The notes: a model not told the origin generated them from the sequence alone. A stretch of 64,000 bases of DNA from Sphingomonas sp. BK345 (GCF_014193845.1 NZ_JACHZX010000001.1:992001-1056000); one strand, 5' to 3'; shown: positions 26,913-35,841, counted from the stretch's first letter. A program made the numbers and translations.

Positions 26913-27290
26913 ATGTCCGACGCAGCCGTTCGTCTGATCCGCCACCGGGCCTTCCTGATGGGGCCGGCGTGCTGCGCTCTCGCGCTCGCGGTCGTCACTG
27001 CGAATCCCGCGGCGGCGGACAACAGCTACAATACGAACAGCAGCGGGCAACTCAGTGAGGTGCTGACCTACACAAGTGACACGACGATCCTGTTCGCCTT
27101 CCCTAACATGCCCAAGGTCCCGAACTGCACGGGCAGATATTTCGTCATCCCCGCCGACCAGGGGCTCGCGCGCGAGCAGGAACTCAGCCGCCTGCTGACC
27201 GCCTATACGACGCACGAGTTCGTCAACATCGGCTTCGACGGCCAGACCTGCGGCCCGAATGGCTACATCCTGGTCTACCGCGTCGGCTGA
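26913..27290 (+). CDS. Small secreted protein of unknown function
   Basis: A 125-residue protein with a signal peptide (LMGPACCALALAVVTANPAAA) and a mature part of about 90 residues with two cysteines (PNCTGRYFVI, GQTCGPNGYILVYRVG). The start ATG has AGGAG 8 bases before it. I do not recognise the family. It is divergent from the RHS-repeat gene and lies just 55 bases before ctaB on the same strand, so it may be read together with the cytochrome oxidase genes. Confidence 0.72.
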   Translation: MSDAAVRLIRHRAFLMGPACCALALAVVTANPAAADNSYNTNSSGQLSEVLTYTSDTTILFAFPNMPKVPNCTGRYFVIPADQGLAREQELSRLLTAYTTHEFVNIGFDGQTCGPNGYILVYRVG

Positions 27291-27345
27291 GAACCCGCCG
27301 CGCGCCCTTTCCCTCGCCCCCTCAGCGGAGTAGGAGCGGCGGGCG

Positions 27346-28245
27346 ATGACCACTGCCGCTCCCCTCCTGCCCCCGGCCGATTGGCGCGACTTCCTCGCGC
27401 TGACCAAGCCGCGCGTGATGACGCTCGTCGTTTTCACCGGCCTGTGCGGGATGCTCGCGGCGCCGGTCGCGGTCGATCCGGTGCTGGGCTTCACCGCGAT
27501 CCTGTGCATCGCGCTCGGCGCGGGCGCGGCGGGGGCGCTCAACCAATGGTACGAGGCCGATCTCGACGCGGTGATGAAGCGCACCGCGGCGCGCCCGCTG
27601 CCGGCGGGGCGGATGGAGCGCCAATCCGCGTTGCACTTCGGCGTCGGGCTCGGCGCCTTCTCGGTGATCCTGATGGGGCTGGCGGTCAATCTCGCCGCGG
27701 CGGCGATCCTGGCGGTCTCGATCCTGTTCTACGTGCTGATCTACACCGTGTGGCTGAAGCGGCGCACGCCGCAGAACATCGTGATCGGCGGCGCCGCGGG
27801 CGCCTTCCCGCCGCTGATCGGCTGGGCCGCGGCGACGGGCGAGGTCGCGCTGCTGCCGCTGCTGCTGTTCGCGCTCGTGTTCCTGTGGACGCCGCCGCAC
27901 TTCTGGGCGCTCGCGCTGTTCGTGAAGACCGATTACGCCAACGCGGGCGTGCCGATGCTCCCCGTGGTGGCGGGCGAGCGCGTGACGCGGCGCCAGATCG
28001 GTCTGTACACGATCCCGATGGCGCTGGTGGCCCTGGCGCCCTGGCCGCTCGGGCTGGCCGGGCCCGTCTACGGCGTGGTCGCGACCGCGATGACCGCGGT
28101 TTTCGCGCTGCTCGCGGCGCTGGTCGCCGCCGGGCGGACCAGCGCGGTGAAGCCGATGCGCCACGAGAAGCAACTGTTCGGCTTCTCGATCCTGTACCTG
28201 TTCGTCGTGTTCGGAGCGCTCGTGGTGGATCGGTGGGTGGCATGA
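27346..28245 (+). CDS. ctaB: Protoheme IX farnesyltransferase (heme O synthase)
   Basis: A 299-residue UbiA-family prenyltransferase that converts heme B to heme O, the first step to heme A for aa3 oxidase. The first Asp-rich-like motif [20 protein letters not shown] and the KPRVMTL start are diagnostic, and about eight to nine spans are visible. It leads a tight run: its stop overlaps the following small gene by ATGA. In most alphaproteobacteria oxidase subunits II and I precede it; here they do not. Confidence 0.95.
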   Translation: MTTAAPLLPPADWRDFLALTKPRVMTLVVFTGLCGMLAAPVAVDPVLGFTAILCIALGAGAAGALNQWYEADLDAVMKRTAARPLPAGRMERQSALHFGVGLGAFSVILMGLAVNLAAAAILAVSILFYVLIYTVWLKRRTPQNIVIGGAAGAFPPLIGWAAATGEVALLPLLLFALVFLWTPPHFWALALFVKTDYANAGVPMLPVVAGERVTRRQIGLYTIPMALVALAPWPLGLAGPVYGVVATAMTAVFALLAALVAAGRTSAVKPMRHEKQLFGFSILYLFVVFGALVVDRWVA

Positions 28246-28379
28246 CGCCGGAGGAACAGAAGCTCGTCCAGCAGCGGCAGAAGGCGCGCGCGATCGTGGT
28301 GGCGCTGCTGCTCGCCGCCTTCGTGGTGCTGATCTTCTTCATCACGATCGCCAAGATCCACCAGGGCATGGGGCATTGA
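28242..28379 (+). CDS. Small single-span membrane protein of the cta cluster
   Basis: A 45-residue protein: a charged N-terminus ([17 protein letters not shown]) and one membrane span (about residues 18-38). It overlaps ctaB by ATGA and ctaG by TTGA, so its place in the operon is fixed. Similar tiny proteins, sometimes called CoxF-like, occur between ctaB and ctaG in other alphaproteobacteria; a role in oxidase assembly is likely but not shown. Confidence 0.78.
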   Translation: MTPEEQKLVQQRQKARAIVVALLLAAFVVLIFFITIAKIHQGMGH

Positions 28380-28936
28380 GCGTGCCGCGGTCATTCCTGG
28401 GGCTCTCGCGCACCGGCCGCACCGCGCTGCTGGCGGTGCTTGGCATCTGCTTCATGACCGGGCTCGCCTTCGCCAGCGTGCCACTCTACCGCCTGTTCTG
28501 CCAGGCGACCGGGCTCAACGGCACCACCGGCCGCGCCGAGCGCGCGCCCGGCGGGGTGCACCGCTCGATCACGATCGCCTTCGACGCCAACACCAGCCCC
28601 AAGCTGCCGTGGCGCTTCCAGCCTGAGCGCGAGCAGGAGGTGGTGGAGATCGGCGCGCGCGACATGGCCTTCTTCGCCGCCACCAGCCGCGCCGCGCAGG
28701 AGACCACCGGCACCGCGACCTACAACGTCACCCCCGCGATCGCCGGCAAATATTTCACCAAGATCCAGTGCTTCTGCTTCACGCAGCAGACGCTGAAGGC
28801 GGGCGAATCGCAGCGCATGCCGGTGATCTTCTACGTCGATCCCGCGATCCTCACCGATCCGGACACCAAGGACGTGCAGACGATCACGCTCTCCTACACA
28901 TTTTACCCGGTGGATTCCGCCGGACGAGCGGGCTAG
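28376..28936 (+). CDS. ctaG: Cytochrome c oxidase assembly protein CtaG
   Basis: The copper chaperone for the CuB site of subunit I, 186 residues counted from TTG at 28376 (GTG at 28382 is an alternative). One N-terminal span (LLAVLGICFMTGLAFASVPL) is followed by a periplasmic domain with PLYRLFCQATG and the copper ligands of KIQCFCFTQQTL. Cox11-type length and motifs are complete. It sits between the small membrane protein and coxC. Confidence 0.94.
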   Translation: MSVPRSFLGLSRTGRTALLAVLGICFMTGLAFASVPLYRLFCQATGLNGTTGRAERAPGGVHRSITIAFDANTSPKLPWRFQPEREQEVVEIGARDMAFFAATSRAAQETTGTATYNVTPAIAGKYFTKIQCFCFTQQTLKAGESQRMPVIFYVDPAILTDPDTKDVQTITLSYTFYPVDSAGRAG

Positions 28937-28971
28937 ACGAGAGCCGATAAGCGTAACGGGGAGAGCCGCGC

Positions 28972-29883
28972 ATGGCGGGTGCCAAGAACCACGAGTACCA
29001 CATCCTGCCGCCCAGCCCCTGGCCGCTGCTCAGCTCGATGGCGGCGCTGGTGCTGGCGACCGGCGGTATCATGTACATGCATTCGGCGACGGCCGGCGGC
29101 TGGGTCTTCCTGATCGGCCTCGCCGCGGTGCTGTTCTGCATGTACGGCTGGTGGCACCAGGTGATCCGCGAGGCGCATGCCGGCGACCACACGCCAGTGG
29201 TGCAACTCCATTTCCGCTACGGCATGATCCTGTTCATCGCCTCCGAGGTGATGTTCTTCGTCGGCTGGTTCTGGGCCTTCTTCGACTTCTCGCTGTTCCC
29301 GACCGCGATGTCCTTCGTCGACGGCCAGGTGGAGCGCGCCGCCGAGGGCGCCGCGGCGATCGCCGCCCAATGGCCGCCCAAGGGGCTGGAGGTGATCAAT
29401 CCCTTCGAGTTCCCGCTGCTCAACACGCTGATCCTGCTGTGCTCGGGCACCACGGTGACGTGGGCGCACCACGCGCTGATCCACGACCAGCGCGGCGGCG
29501 AGAAGCGCGGCTTCTGGGGCCTGCTCGGCGTGGGCGACCGCGACGGCGTGCTCAAGGGCTTGTGGCTGACGGTGGTGCTCGGCGTGCTGTTCAGCAGCAT
29601 CCAGGCCTATGAGTACATGCACGCGCCGTTCCCGTTCAAGGGCATCAACTACGGCGCCGCGTTCTTCATGGCGACCGGCTTCCACGGCTTCCACGTCCTG
29701 GTCGGCACGATCTTCCTGATCGTCAACCTGATCCGCGCCTACAACGGCGCCTTCACGCCGCGGCAGCATTTCGGCTTCGAGGCGGCGGCCTGGTACTGGC
29801 ATTTCGTCGACGTGGTGTGGCTGTTCCTGTTCGTCACCATCTACGTCTGGGGTGGCTGGGGCGCGCCGGTCCACGCGGGCTGA
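28972..29883 (+). CDS. ctaE: Cytochrome c oxidase subunit III
   Basis: A 303-residue, seven-span subunit of aa3 oxidase. It begins MAGAKNHEYHILPPSPWPLL and contains FIASEVMFFVGWFWAFFDFSLFP (given here in two parts, with the conserved Glu), TWAHHALIHD and the C-terminal WYWHFVDVVWLFLF. It follows ctaG by 35 bases with a GGGGAGAG ribosome site. Subunits I and II are absent from the neighbourhood. Confidence 0.95.
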   Translation: MAGAKNHEYHILPPSPWPLLSSMAALVLATGGIMYMHSATAGGWVFLIGLAAVLFCMYGWWHQVIREAHAGDHTPVVQLHFRYGMILFIASEVMFFVGWFWAFFDFSLFPTAMSFVDGQVERAAEGAAAIAAQWPPKGLEVINPFEFPLLNTLILLCSGTTVTWAHHALIHDQRGGEKRGFWGLLGVGDRDGVLKGLWLTVVLGVLFSSIQAYEYMHAPFPFKGINYGAAFFMATGFHGFHVLVGTIFLIVNLIRAYNGAFTPRQHFGFEAAAWYWHFVDVVWLFLFVTIYVWGGWGAPVHAG

Positions 29884-29888
29884 GGCAT

Positions 29889-30263
29889 ATGTCGAGCGAG
29901 GAGCGGATCGCGCCGCGCCCGCTCGACGTCGGGCTGAAGGGCCTCTGCCCGCGCTGCGGCGCGCCGACATTGTTCGCGGGCCTGTTGCGCTTCGCCGAGC
30001 GGTGCGGCGCCTGCGGGCTTCGCCTCGCCGACTTCAACGTCGGTGACGGCCCCGCCGCTTTCCTCACCCTGATCTGGGGCACGATCGTGGTCGCGCTGGC
30101 AATCACGCTCGAGCTCTCGTTCGGTCCGCCGTGGTGGGTCCATGCGCTGCTGTGGGTGCCGCTGACGCTCGCGGGCGTGATCGGCTCGCTGCGGCTGGCG
30201 AAGGGCTGGCTGATCGCGGCCGAGTATCGCAACGCCGCGCGCGAGGGGCGCGTGGCGGAATGA
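29889..30263 (+). CDS. DUF983 family membrane protein
   Basis: A 124-residue protein with an N-terminal zinc-ribbon-like pair of motifs (CPRCG and CGACGL) and two membrane spans. DUF983 proteins are regularly found between coxC and surf1 in alphaproteobacteria and are presumed to help oxidase assembly. Start ATG 29889, 5 bases after coxC; its stop overlaps the SURF1 start by ATGA. Confidence 0.9.
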   Translation: MSSEERIAPRPLDVGLKGLCPRCGAPTLFAGLLRFAERCGACGLRLADFNVGDGPAAFLTLIWGTIVVALAITLELSFGPPWWVHALLWVPLTLAGVIGSLRLAKGWLIAAEYRNAAREGRVAE

Positions 30264-30889
30264 GGCGGGTGCCGCTCGTGCCGACGCTGCTGGTCGCGCT
30301 CGCCGCGGCGGCGATGGTGGCGCTGGGGCTGTGGCAGCTGCTCGAGCGCAAGCCGCAGAAGGAGGCGCTGCTGGCGCAGCTCGCCGCCAACCCGCGCCTG
30401 CCACCGGTCGCCTTCCCGCGCTTCCCCGACGAGACGCTGCTGTTTCGCCGGGCGAGCGCCTTCTGCCTCCAGCCGGTCGGGTTAGAGCGCGCGGGGGCGG
30501 GCGCGGCGGGGTTCCGCGTGATCGCGATGTGCCGAACCGGGGCGGAGGGGCCGGGATTGCGCGTGCAGATCGGCACGACGCGGGACGTCAAGACCAAGCC
30601 GGCGTGGCGCGGCGGCGAGGTGCGCGGCTGGATCGCGCACGCGCCCGACGCGCGCCCGCTGATCGCGACGGTGATGGCACCGCGCGCGCGCGAGCTGATG
30701 CTGGTGAGCGACCGCCCCGCGGCGGGTCTGGCGGCGAACGCGCCGCCCGATCCCGCGAGCGTGCCCAACAACCACCTCGCCTATGCGGTGCAGTGGTTCC
30801 TGTTCGCGGGGGTCGCCGTCGTGGTCTACGTCGTCGCGCTGCGGCGGCGGGGGGACGGGCGGACGAACCCTCAAGATCCTCCCCGCTAG
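30260..30889 (+). CDS. SURF1 family oxidase assembly protein
   Basis: A 209-residue SURF1 homologue, which helps insert heme A into oxidase subunit I. Two spans flank a periplasmic domain: N-terminal LVALAAAAMVALGLWQLLERK (the GxWQ motif is visible as GLWQLLERK) and C-terminal NNHLAYAVQWFLFAGVAVVV. The final residues NPQDPPR and the stop are encoded by the border of the palindromic repeat that begins at 30875. Confidence 0.92.
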   Translation: MRRVPLVPTLLVALAAAAMVALGLWQLLERKPQKEALLAQLAANPRLPPVAFPRFPDETLLFRRASAFCLQPVGLERAGAGAAGFRVIAMCRTGAEGPGLRVQIGTTRDVKTKPAWRGGEVRGWIAHAPDARPLIATVMAPRARELMLVSDRPAAGLAANAPPDPASVPNNHLAYAVQWFLFAGVAVVVYVVALRRRGDGRTNPQDPPR

Positions 30890-31009
30890 CGGGGAGGGCG
30901 ACCGCCGCGAAGCGGTGGTGGAGGGGGCTCTCCATGACCGCTGCACCATGGGGAGAGCCCCCTCCACCACCGCGCTAGCGCGCGGCGGTCCCCCCTTTCC
31001 GGGGAGGAG
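30875..31009. repeat. Palindromic intergenic repeat, family B, copy 2
   Basis: A 135-base imperfect palindrome starting GATCCTCCCCGCTAGCGGGG, with inner arms GGTGGTGGAGGGGGCTCTCC and the inverse GGAGAGCCCCCTCCACCACC, ending GGGGAGGA. It lies between the convergent SURF1 and molybdoenzyme genes and supplies the last codons of SURF1. Related to the element at 9349-9494. Confidence 0.87.
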
Positions 31010-31027
31010 TTGACTCACCTCACCCGC

Positions 31028-31786
31028 TCAGATCCCCGCCCACCAGTCGTAGTCGACATTGTCTTCCCAATAGCCGCCGCGCCCCTTGCCGACGCCGGCG
31101 AGTGACTCCACCGCGGTGACGCGCATCAGATATTTGGCCTGCTTGTACCCCAGCTGGCGCTCCACCCGCAGCCGCAGCGGCGCGCCATGGCCGACGTCGA
31201 GGAAGCGGTCGTTCATCGCCCAGGCCAGGATCGTCTGCGGGTGGAAGGCGTCCACCAGGTCGATCGATTCATAATAGGGCGCCCCGCCGTAATAGTCCGC
31301 GCAGGTGAACACGACGTAGCGCGCGCGGTCGCTCAGCCCCGCGGCGCGTAGCACGTCGGCGAGCCGCGGCCCCTGCCATTTGCCGATCGCGCTCCACCCC
31401 TCGACGCAGTCGTGCCGCGTGATCTGCGCGCGCTGCGGGAAGGCGCCGAGGTCGCTCAGCGACAAAGCGAGCGGCCGCGCCACCAGCCCGTCGACCGTCA
31501 GCCGCCAGTCGGCGAAGCGCCCGGCGCGCAGCGCGGCATAGGCGTCGGTGCCCGGGTCGCGCGTGCCGTTGGTGCGGAAGCGCGGCGACATCTGATCGGG
31601 GCGGAACTCGGGCGCGAGCGCGTCGCGGTCGAACAAGGCGCGCTGGAGGCCGCGGTGGATGTCCTCGCCCTTGAACAGGATCGTGCGCACCGTGGGCCGC
31701 TCGATGACGCGGTCGCACGCGCCGAGCAGCAGCGCGCTCCCCCCCACCGCGCCGCGCGCGAGCAGCTGACGCCGGCGCAGCATCAT
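31028..31786 (-). CDS. Sulfite-oxidase-family molybdopterin protein, exported
   Basis: A 252-residue oxidoreductase of the SoxC/MsrP fold. The N-terminus MMLRRRQLLARGAVGGSALL is a twin-arginine-like signal, and LLLGACD is a lipobox, so it may be an exported lipoprotein. The molybdenum-ligand cysteine lies in TRHDCVEGWSAIGKW, and the end segment GYKQAKYLMRV is typical of the family. Its start overlaps the stop of a cytochrome b gene by ATGA; that protein is the probable electron partner. The substrate could be a sulfoxide or sulfite; it is not a standard MsrP-MsrQ pair. Confidence 0.88.
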   Translation of the reverse strand: MMLRRRQLLARGAVGGSALLLGACDRVIERPTVRTILFKGEDIHRGLQRALFDRDALAPEFRPDQMSPRFRTNGTRDPGTDAYAALRAGRFADWRLTVDGLVARPLALSLSDLGAFPQRAQITRHDCVEGWSAIGKWQGPRLADVLRAAGLSDRARYVVFTCADYYGGAPYYESIDLVDAFHPQTILAWAMNDRFLDVGHGAPLRLRVERQLGYKQAKYLMRVTAVESLAGVGKGRGGYWEDNVDYDWWAGI

Positions 31787-32475
31787 TCGGGCACCCGCCA
31801 CCAGCCGGTGATCATCGAGCGCAGCTCGTTGCCGACCCCGGCGAGGATCACCAGCGTCAAGTGCACCACCGTGAACAGCGCCAGTCCCGCCATCGCGAGG
31901 AAGTGGAGCGAGCGCGCTGACTGGCGCCCGCCGAACAGCTCGAGCAGCCACGGCCAGGCCGCGTCCATCCCCGGCGAGAGCGCCAGCCCGGTGAGGATCA
32001 CCAGCGGCAGCAGCACGAAGATCACCGCGACATAGCTCAGCTTCTGCAGCACGTTATATTCGCCCGGTGCCTCGGGATCGTGGAAGCGCAGGTCGAGGTG
32101 CGCGCGCACGTCGGCGGCGATGTGGCGCGGCGCGAGGTCGCGGCGGCGCAGGCGCAGGTCGCGCTGGATATGGCGGTTGATCAGGCTCACGATCAGGTAG
32201 CCGAGCAGCGAGAAGGCCAGCACCAACGCGAAGAACAGGTGCCAGCGCCGCGAGATCGCGAGATTGTAGTTGGCCGGGATCGTCAGCCAGGCGGGAAAGC
32301 GCGGCAACTGCGCCCAGGCATGGTCGAAATTGGCGCCGTAGCGTCCCCAGTAGAGCCGGGGATGCGCGTTGGAGATGCCGAGCCCCGAGCCGATCAGCAC
32401 GAACACGGCGACCGCGTTGAGCCAGTGCCACAGCCGCGTGGCGAGCCGGTGGCGATGAATGGCAGTTGCACCCAT
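31783..32475 (-). CDS. Cytochrome b561-type membrane electron carrier
   Basis: A 230-residue membrane protein of the bacterial cytochrome b561/hydrogenase-type cytochrome b family, with four to five spans. Possible heme ligands are His residues in RLWHWLNAVAVF, RRWHLFFALV, RSLHFLAMAGL and TVVHLTLVIL. It is joined by a 4-base overlap to the downstream exported molybdoenzyme and probably passes quinol electrons to or from it. Confidence 0.88.
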   Translation of the reverse strand: MGATAIHRHRLATRLWHWLNAVAVFVLIGSGLGISNAHPRLYWGRYGANFDHAWAQLPRFPAWLTIPANYNLAISRRWHLFFALVLAFSLLGYLIVSLINRHIQRDLRLRRRDLAPRHIAADVRAHLDLRFHDPEAPGEYNVLQKLSYVAVIFVLLPLVILTGLALSPGMDAAWPWLLELFGGRQSARSLHFLAMAGLALFTVVHLTLVILAGVGNELRSMITGWWRVPE

Positions 32476-32501
32476 GCCCCTGTCCTAGCAGAGGTTAGCC
32501 T

Positions 32502-33122
32502 ATGACCGAATGGCATTTCTACGAGCCCGCCCGGGGCCACGGCCTTCGCCACGACCCGCTCAACGCGATCGTCGCACCGCGCCCGATCGGCTGGATCAGC
32601 ACCGTCTCGCATGACGGCGTGCGCAACCTGGCGCCGTACAGCTTCTTCAACCTGTTCAACTACAAGCCGCCGATCGTCGGGTTCTGCTCGGTGGGGGCAA
32701 AGGACTCGCTGGCGAACGCGCGCGAGACCGGCGAGTTCGTGTGGAACCTGGCGACGCGTGACCTCGCCGAGGCGATGAACGCCTCCTCCGCGATGGCGCC
32801 GCCCGACGTGGACGAGTTCGCGCTGGCGGGGCTGGAGACGCTCCCCTCCGCCAGGGTGCGCCCGCCGCGCGTCGCGGCGAGCCCGGTGCAGTTCGAGTGC
32901 GTCGTCACCCAGGTGGTACAGCTCGAGGCGCGGCACGGCGATCGGCTGCCCTCGTGGCTGGTGCTCGGCGAGGCGGTGGCGGTGCACGTCGATCGCGCGC
33001 TGATCGACGACGGCGTCTACCAGACCGCGCGCGCGCGCCCGATCACCCGCGGCGGCGGCCCGGCCGATTATTTCGAGATCACGCCCGAGCAGCTGTTCCG
33101 GCTGGAGCGGCCGAAGGGCTGA
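32502..33122 (+). CDS. Flavin reductase-like domain protein
   Basis: A 206-residue FMN-binding split-barrel protein of the DIM6/NTAB flavoprotein group. It opens MTEWHFYEPARGHGLRHDPL, with the family motif IVAPRPIGWISTVSHDGVRN and PYSFFNLFNYKPPIVGF. It may hold FMN and reduce flavins or act as an oxidoreductase on its own. It is divergent, by 26 bases, from the cytochrome b/molybdoenzyme operon, so a shared promoter region is possible. Confidence 0.9.
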   Translation: MTEWHFYEPARGHGLRHDPLNAIVAPRPIGWISTVSHDGVRNLAPYSFFNLFNYKPPIVGFCSVGAKDSLANARETGEFVWNLATRDLAEAMNASSAMAPPDVDEFALAGLETLPSARVRPPRVAASPVQFECVVTQVVQLEARHGDRLPSWLVLGEAVAVHVDRALIDDGVYQTARARPITRGGGPADYFEITPEQLFRLERPKG

Positions 33123-33212
33123 GCGACGGGAGAGCTGCGATACCAGCTTGGAGTCGCACGCCGCGGAGATCGCCGAGCAGCGGGAGATTGTCGCGCCTGC
33201 TCTCCCCACCGG

Positions 33213-33238
33213 CGGGCTCCTGCGCACGCAGGAGCCCG
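33213..33238. terminator. Hairpin between convergent genes, family D repeat
   Basis: CGGGCTCCTGCG and CGCAGGAGCCCG form a perfect 12-base stem with a 2-base gap, between the convergent flavin reductase and DUF6894 genes. The core CTGCGCACGCAGGA recurs at 37390-37403 inside a longer element. No T-run follows, so its end-of-transcription role is inferred from position. Confidence 0.5.
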
Positions 33239-33311
33239 GAGCCACGAGCGCCCTTCCTGCAACCCTCGACTCCGGCGTCGTCCCGGGCACGCCGGTCAGC
33301 AAGCGATCGTT

Positions 33312-33551
33312 TTACGCCACCGGCTCCGTACCGACCGTCGCGACGATCACCGAGAAGACCAGCCCGTTGTCGGCGTCGACCAGCTCGACCCGCCAGTCCT
33401 GGCCGCGCAGCAGCGCATCGACCTCGTCGCGCATCACGTCGGCGGCGAAGCGCACCGCCGCCACGCGGGCGTCCGCCAACGTTCTGTATTCCTGGCCGAT
33501 CGTGTCGGGATGCGAGACGCCGTCGCGCACGTTGAAGAAATAGCGCTGCAT
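33312..33551 (-). CDS. DUF6894 family small protein
   Basis: A 79-residue protein beginning MQRYFFNVRDGVSHPDTIGQ. The pattern of an aromatic start (RYFFNV-DG), Asp-x-x-Gly and a central A-R-A-A helix is that of the small DUF6894 proteins common in alphaproteobacteria. Their function is unknown. The start is placed at this Met because the upstream 14 codons lack similarity. It stands alone. Confidence 0.8.
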   Translation of the reverse strand: MQRYFFNVRDGVSHPDTIGQEYRTLADARVAAVRFAADVMRDEVDALLRGQDWRVELVDADNGLVFSVIVATVGTEPVA

Positions 33552-33724
33552 CAGCGGCTCCTTTCCCGACCAGCTACCCTTGCTCTCGATCAAGGGTCCT
33601 CAATGAAGGTTAGGAAGGTTGCCGTTTCTCCCGCGCACGCCGCGAGCATCGTTCGGTCGAAGTGAGTGCGCGCGCGACGTCGGCGCCTAGGCTCAGCCGC
33701 CCGTCGCCTTCGACGGAGTCGCGC

Positions 33725-33928
33725 ATGGCCGATCCCAGGCTGCCGAGCCGGCGCGCGCTGCGCCTCCCGGCGATCCTCGCCGCCTTCGTCGCGGCGCTGT
33801 GGCTCATCGTCTTCGTCGGCGATGATATCGCGCATTATCGCTCGCTGGCGACGCAAGAGCGCGGCGGGGTGCCGCGCGGCCTCAGCCGTAGGCGCGCCAG
33901 AAGAACACCGCGGTGGTGGCGGCGGTGA
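33725..33928 (+). CDS. Possible small membrane protein
   Basis: A 67-residue reading frame with one clear hydrophobic span (LPAILAAFVAALWLIVFVGDD) and a basic end. The last 47 bases overlap the end of the convergent TauE gene, where the residues become arginine-rich as in shadow frames. The first 45 residues look like a genuine small membrane protein; the C-terminal part may be wrong or read through from a lost stop. Confidence 0.3.
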   Translation: MADPRLPSRRALRLPAILAAFVAALWLIVFVGDDIAHYRSLATQERGGVPRGLSRRRARRTPRWWRR

Positions 33929-34640
33929 CCAGGATCGTCCAGCCGCGCACCACGCCCGCGGGCAGTCGCTTGCCCACGCTCGCGCCGGCCCAGCCGCCGA
34001 GGATCCCGCCCAGCAGCATCGGCGCGCCCGCCTGCCAGCGCACCAGTCCAGTGGTGATGAACACCAGCGCCGCCGCGCCATTCGCCATCGCCAGCATCAG
34101 CGTGCGCGGCGCGAACAGCGCGCGCGGGCTGGCGCCGGCAAGCAGGCCGTAGGTCGCGGTCAGCATGATCCCGACCCCGCCGCCGAAATAGCCGCCATAG
34201 GTGCCGAGCAGCGCCTGGGCGACGAACAGGCTGCGCCGCCCGATCGTGACCCGCCGCGCCAGCCACACCGCCCCGGCCGGGCCGAGCACGATCGCGACCA
34301 GCGCCACCAGCAGCAGCCACGGCACGATCAGGTCGAAGGCGCGGCTGGGCGTCACCACCAGCAAGGTGCTGCCGACCAGCCCGGCGACGAAGGTCACCGC
34401 CGCCAGCCGGCGCAGCGACACGCCTGCGACCGGGCCGAGCTCGTCGCGGAAGCTCCACACGCTCGCGCCCGCGCCGGGCAGCAGCGCGACGTTCGAGGTG
34501 GCGTTGGCGACATTGGCGGGCAGGCCGAGGCCGAGCAGCGCCGGCAGCGTGGCGAAGGTGCCGCCGCCCGCGAGCGCGTTCATCGCGCCGCCGACCGCGC
34601 CCGCCCCGGCCGCCAGCGCGACCGCACCCCACTCAGCCAA
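33882..34640 (-). CDS. Sulfite exporter TauE/SafE family protein
   Basis: A 252-residue membrane protein with about seven to eight spans. The family signatures are [19 protein letters not shown] near the N-terminus and [15 protein letters not shown] in the second half, the duplicated TauE motif. A TTG start overlapping the rlmN end by 8 bases is proposed, since it gives the standard length. TauE proteins move sulfur-containing or carboxylate anions across the inner membrane; the substrate here is unknown. Confidence 0.87.
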   Translation of the reverse strand: MAEWGAVALAAGAGAVGGAMNALAGGGTFATLPALLGLGLPANVANATSNVALLPGAGASVWSFRDELGPVAGVSLRRLAAVTFVAGLVGSTLLVVTPSRAFDLIVPWLLLVALVAIVLGPAGAVWLARRVTIGRRSLFVAQALLGTYGGYFGGGVGIMLTATYGLLAGASPRALFAPRTLMLAMANGAAALVFITTGLVRWQAGAPMLLGGILGGWAGASVGKRLPAGVVRGWTILVTAATTAVFFWRAYG

Positions 34641-35841
34641 GCGCCGCCTGCTTCTCCGCCGCGATCCGGTCGAGCTCGGCGCGGCTCTTCTTCTCGGCCG
34701 CGGTCTTGAGCTGGCCGCAGGCGGCATCGATGTCGCGGCCGCGCGGGGTACGCACCGGCGCGGAGATGCCGCCCTCGAAGATGATCTCGCTGAAACGGCG
34801 CACGCGCTCGGGCGTCGACGTCTCGTAAGCCGCACCGGGCCAGGGATTGAACGGGATCAGGTTGACCTTGGCGGGCAGCTGATAGTGGCGCAGCAGCCGC
34901 ACCAGCTCGTGCGCCTCCGCGTCCGAGTCGTTCTTGTCCTTGAGCATCACATACTCGAACGTGATCCGGCGCGCGTTGTTGGCGCCGGGATAGTCGGCGC
35001 ACGCCTGGAGCAGCTGCTCGATGCCGTATTTGCGGTTGAGCGGCACGATCTCGTCGCGCACCTCCTTGGTCACCGCGTGCAGCGACACCGCGAGATTCAC
35101 CCCGATCTCCTCGCCCGCGCGCGCCATCATCGGCACCACGCCCGAGGTGGAGAGCGTGATGCGGCGCTTGCTGAGCGCGAGGCCGTCACCGTCCATGACG
35201 AGCTTGAGCGCGTCGCGCACCGCGTCGAAATTGTAGAGCGGCTCGCCCATGCCCATCATCACGATGTTGGTGAGCATGCGGCCCTCGGGCTGGCTCGGCC
35301 ACTCGCCGAGCGAGTCGCGCGCCAGCATGACCTGGCCGACGATCTCGCCCGCGGTCAGGTTGCGCACCAGCCGCATCGTGCCGGTATGGCAGAAGGTGCA
35401 GTTGAGCGTGCAGCCGACCTGGCTCGACACGCAGAGCGTGCCCCGATCGGCGTCGGGGATGAACACCGCCTCGTAATCCTGCCCGTCGGGCGAGCGCAGC
35501 AGCCACTTGCGCGTGCCGTCGCTGGAGACCTGCGCCTCCACCACCTCGGGGCGGCCGATCACGAAGCGCTCGGTCAGCCACGGATGCTGCGCCTTCGCGA
35601 TGTCGGTCATCAGCGCGAAGTCGGTGGCACCGCGATTGTACATCCAGTGCCAGATCTGCTTGGCGCGCAGCTTGGCCTGCCGCGGGTCGAGCCCGGCGGC
35701 GGCGAGCGTCTCGCGCAGCTGGTCCTTGGACAGGCCGATCAGGTCGATGCGACCGTCGGGGCGCGTCGCCGCGGCGCGCGGGACGGGCACGGGATCGATG
35801 TGCCCGGGGATGGGCATGGGGGCGGCCGGCTCTGTCAGCAT
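34633..35841 (-). CDS. rlmN: 23S rRNA (adenine2503-C2)-methyltransferase / tRNA methyltransferase RlmN
   Basis: A 402-residue radical SAM enzyme that methylates A2503 of 23S rRNA and A37 of some tRNAs. Radical SAM cysteines C144, C148 and C151 lie in [23 protein letters not shown] and the C-terminal active-site cysteine in DIDAACGQL are also present. The start ATG 35841 gives the normal length with a short lead of about 30 residues; the longer reading to 36066 runs into a palindromic repeat. Confidence 0.95.
   Translation of the reverse strand: MLTEPAAPMPIPGHIDPVPVPRAAATRPDGRIDLIGLSKDQLRETLAAAGLDPRQAKLRAKQIWHWMYNRGATDFALMTDIAKAQHPWLTERFVIGRPEVVEAQVSSDGTRKWLLRSPDGQDYEAVFIPDADRGTLCVSSQVGCTLNCTFCHTGTMRLVRNLTAGEIVGQVMLARDSLGEWPSQPEGRMLTNIVMMGMGEPLYNFDAVRDALKLVMDGDGLALSKRRITLSTSGVVPMMARAGEEIGVNLAVSLHAVTKEVRDEIVPLNRKYGIEQLLQACADYPGANNARRITFEYVMLKDKNDSDAEAHELVRLLRHYQLPAKVNLIPFNPWPGAAYETSTPERVRRFSEIIFEGGISAPVRTPRGRDIDAACGQLKTAAEKKSRAELDRIAAEKQAALG

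Noticed and set aside
31028..32475. MsrP-MsrQ methionine sulfoxide reductase pair
   Set aside because: The molybdoenzyme is of the right fold, but the membrane partner is a b561-type cytochrome rather than an MsrQ, and the signal has a lipobox.
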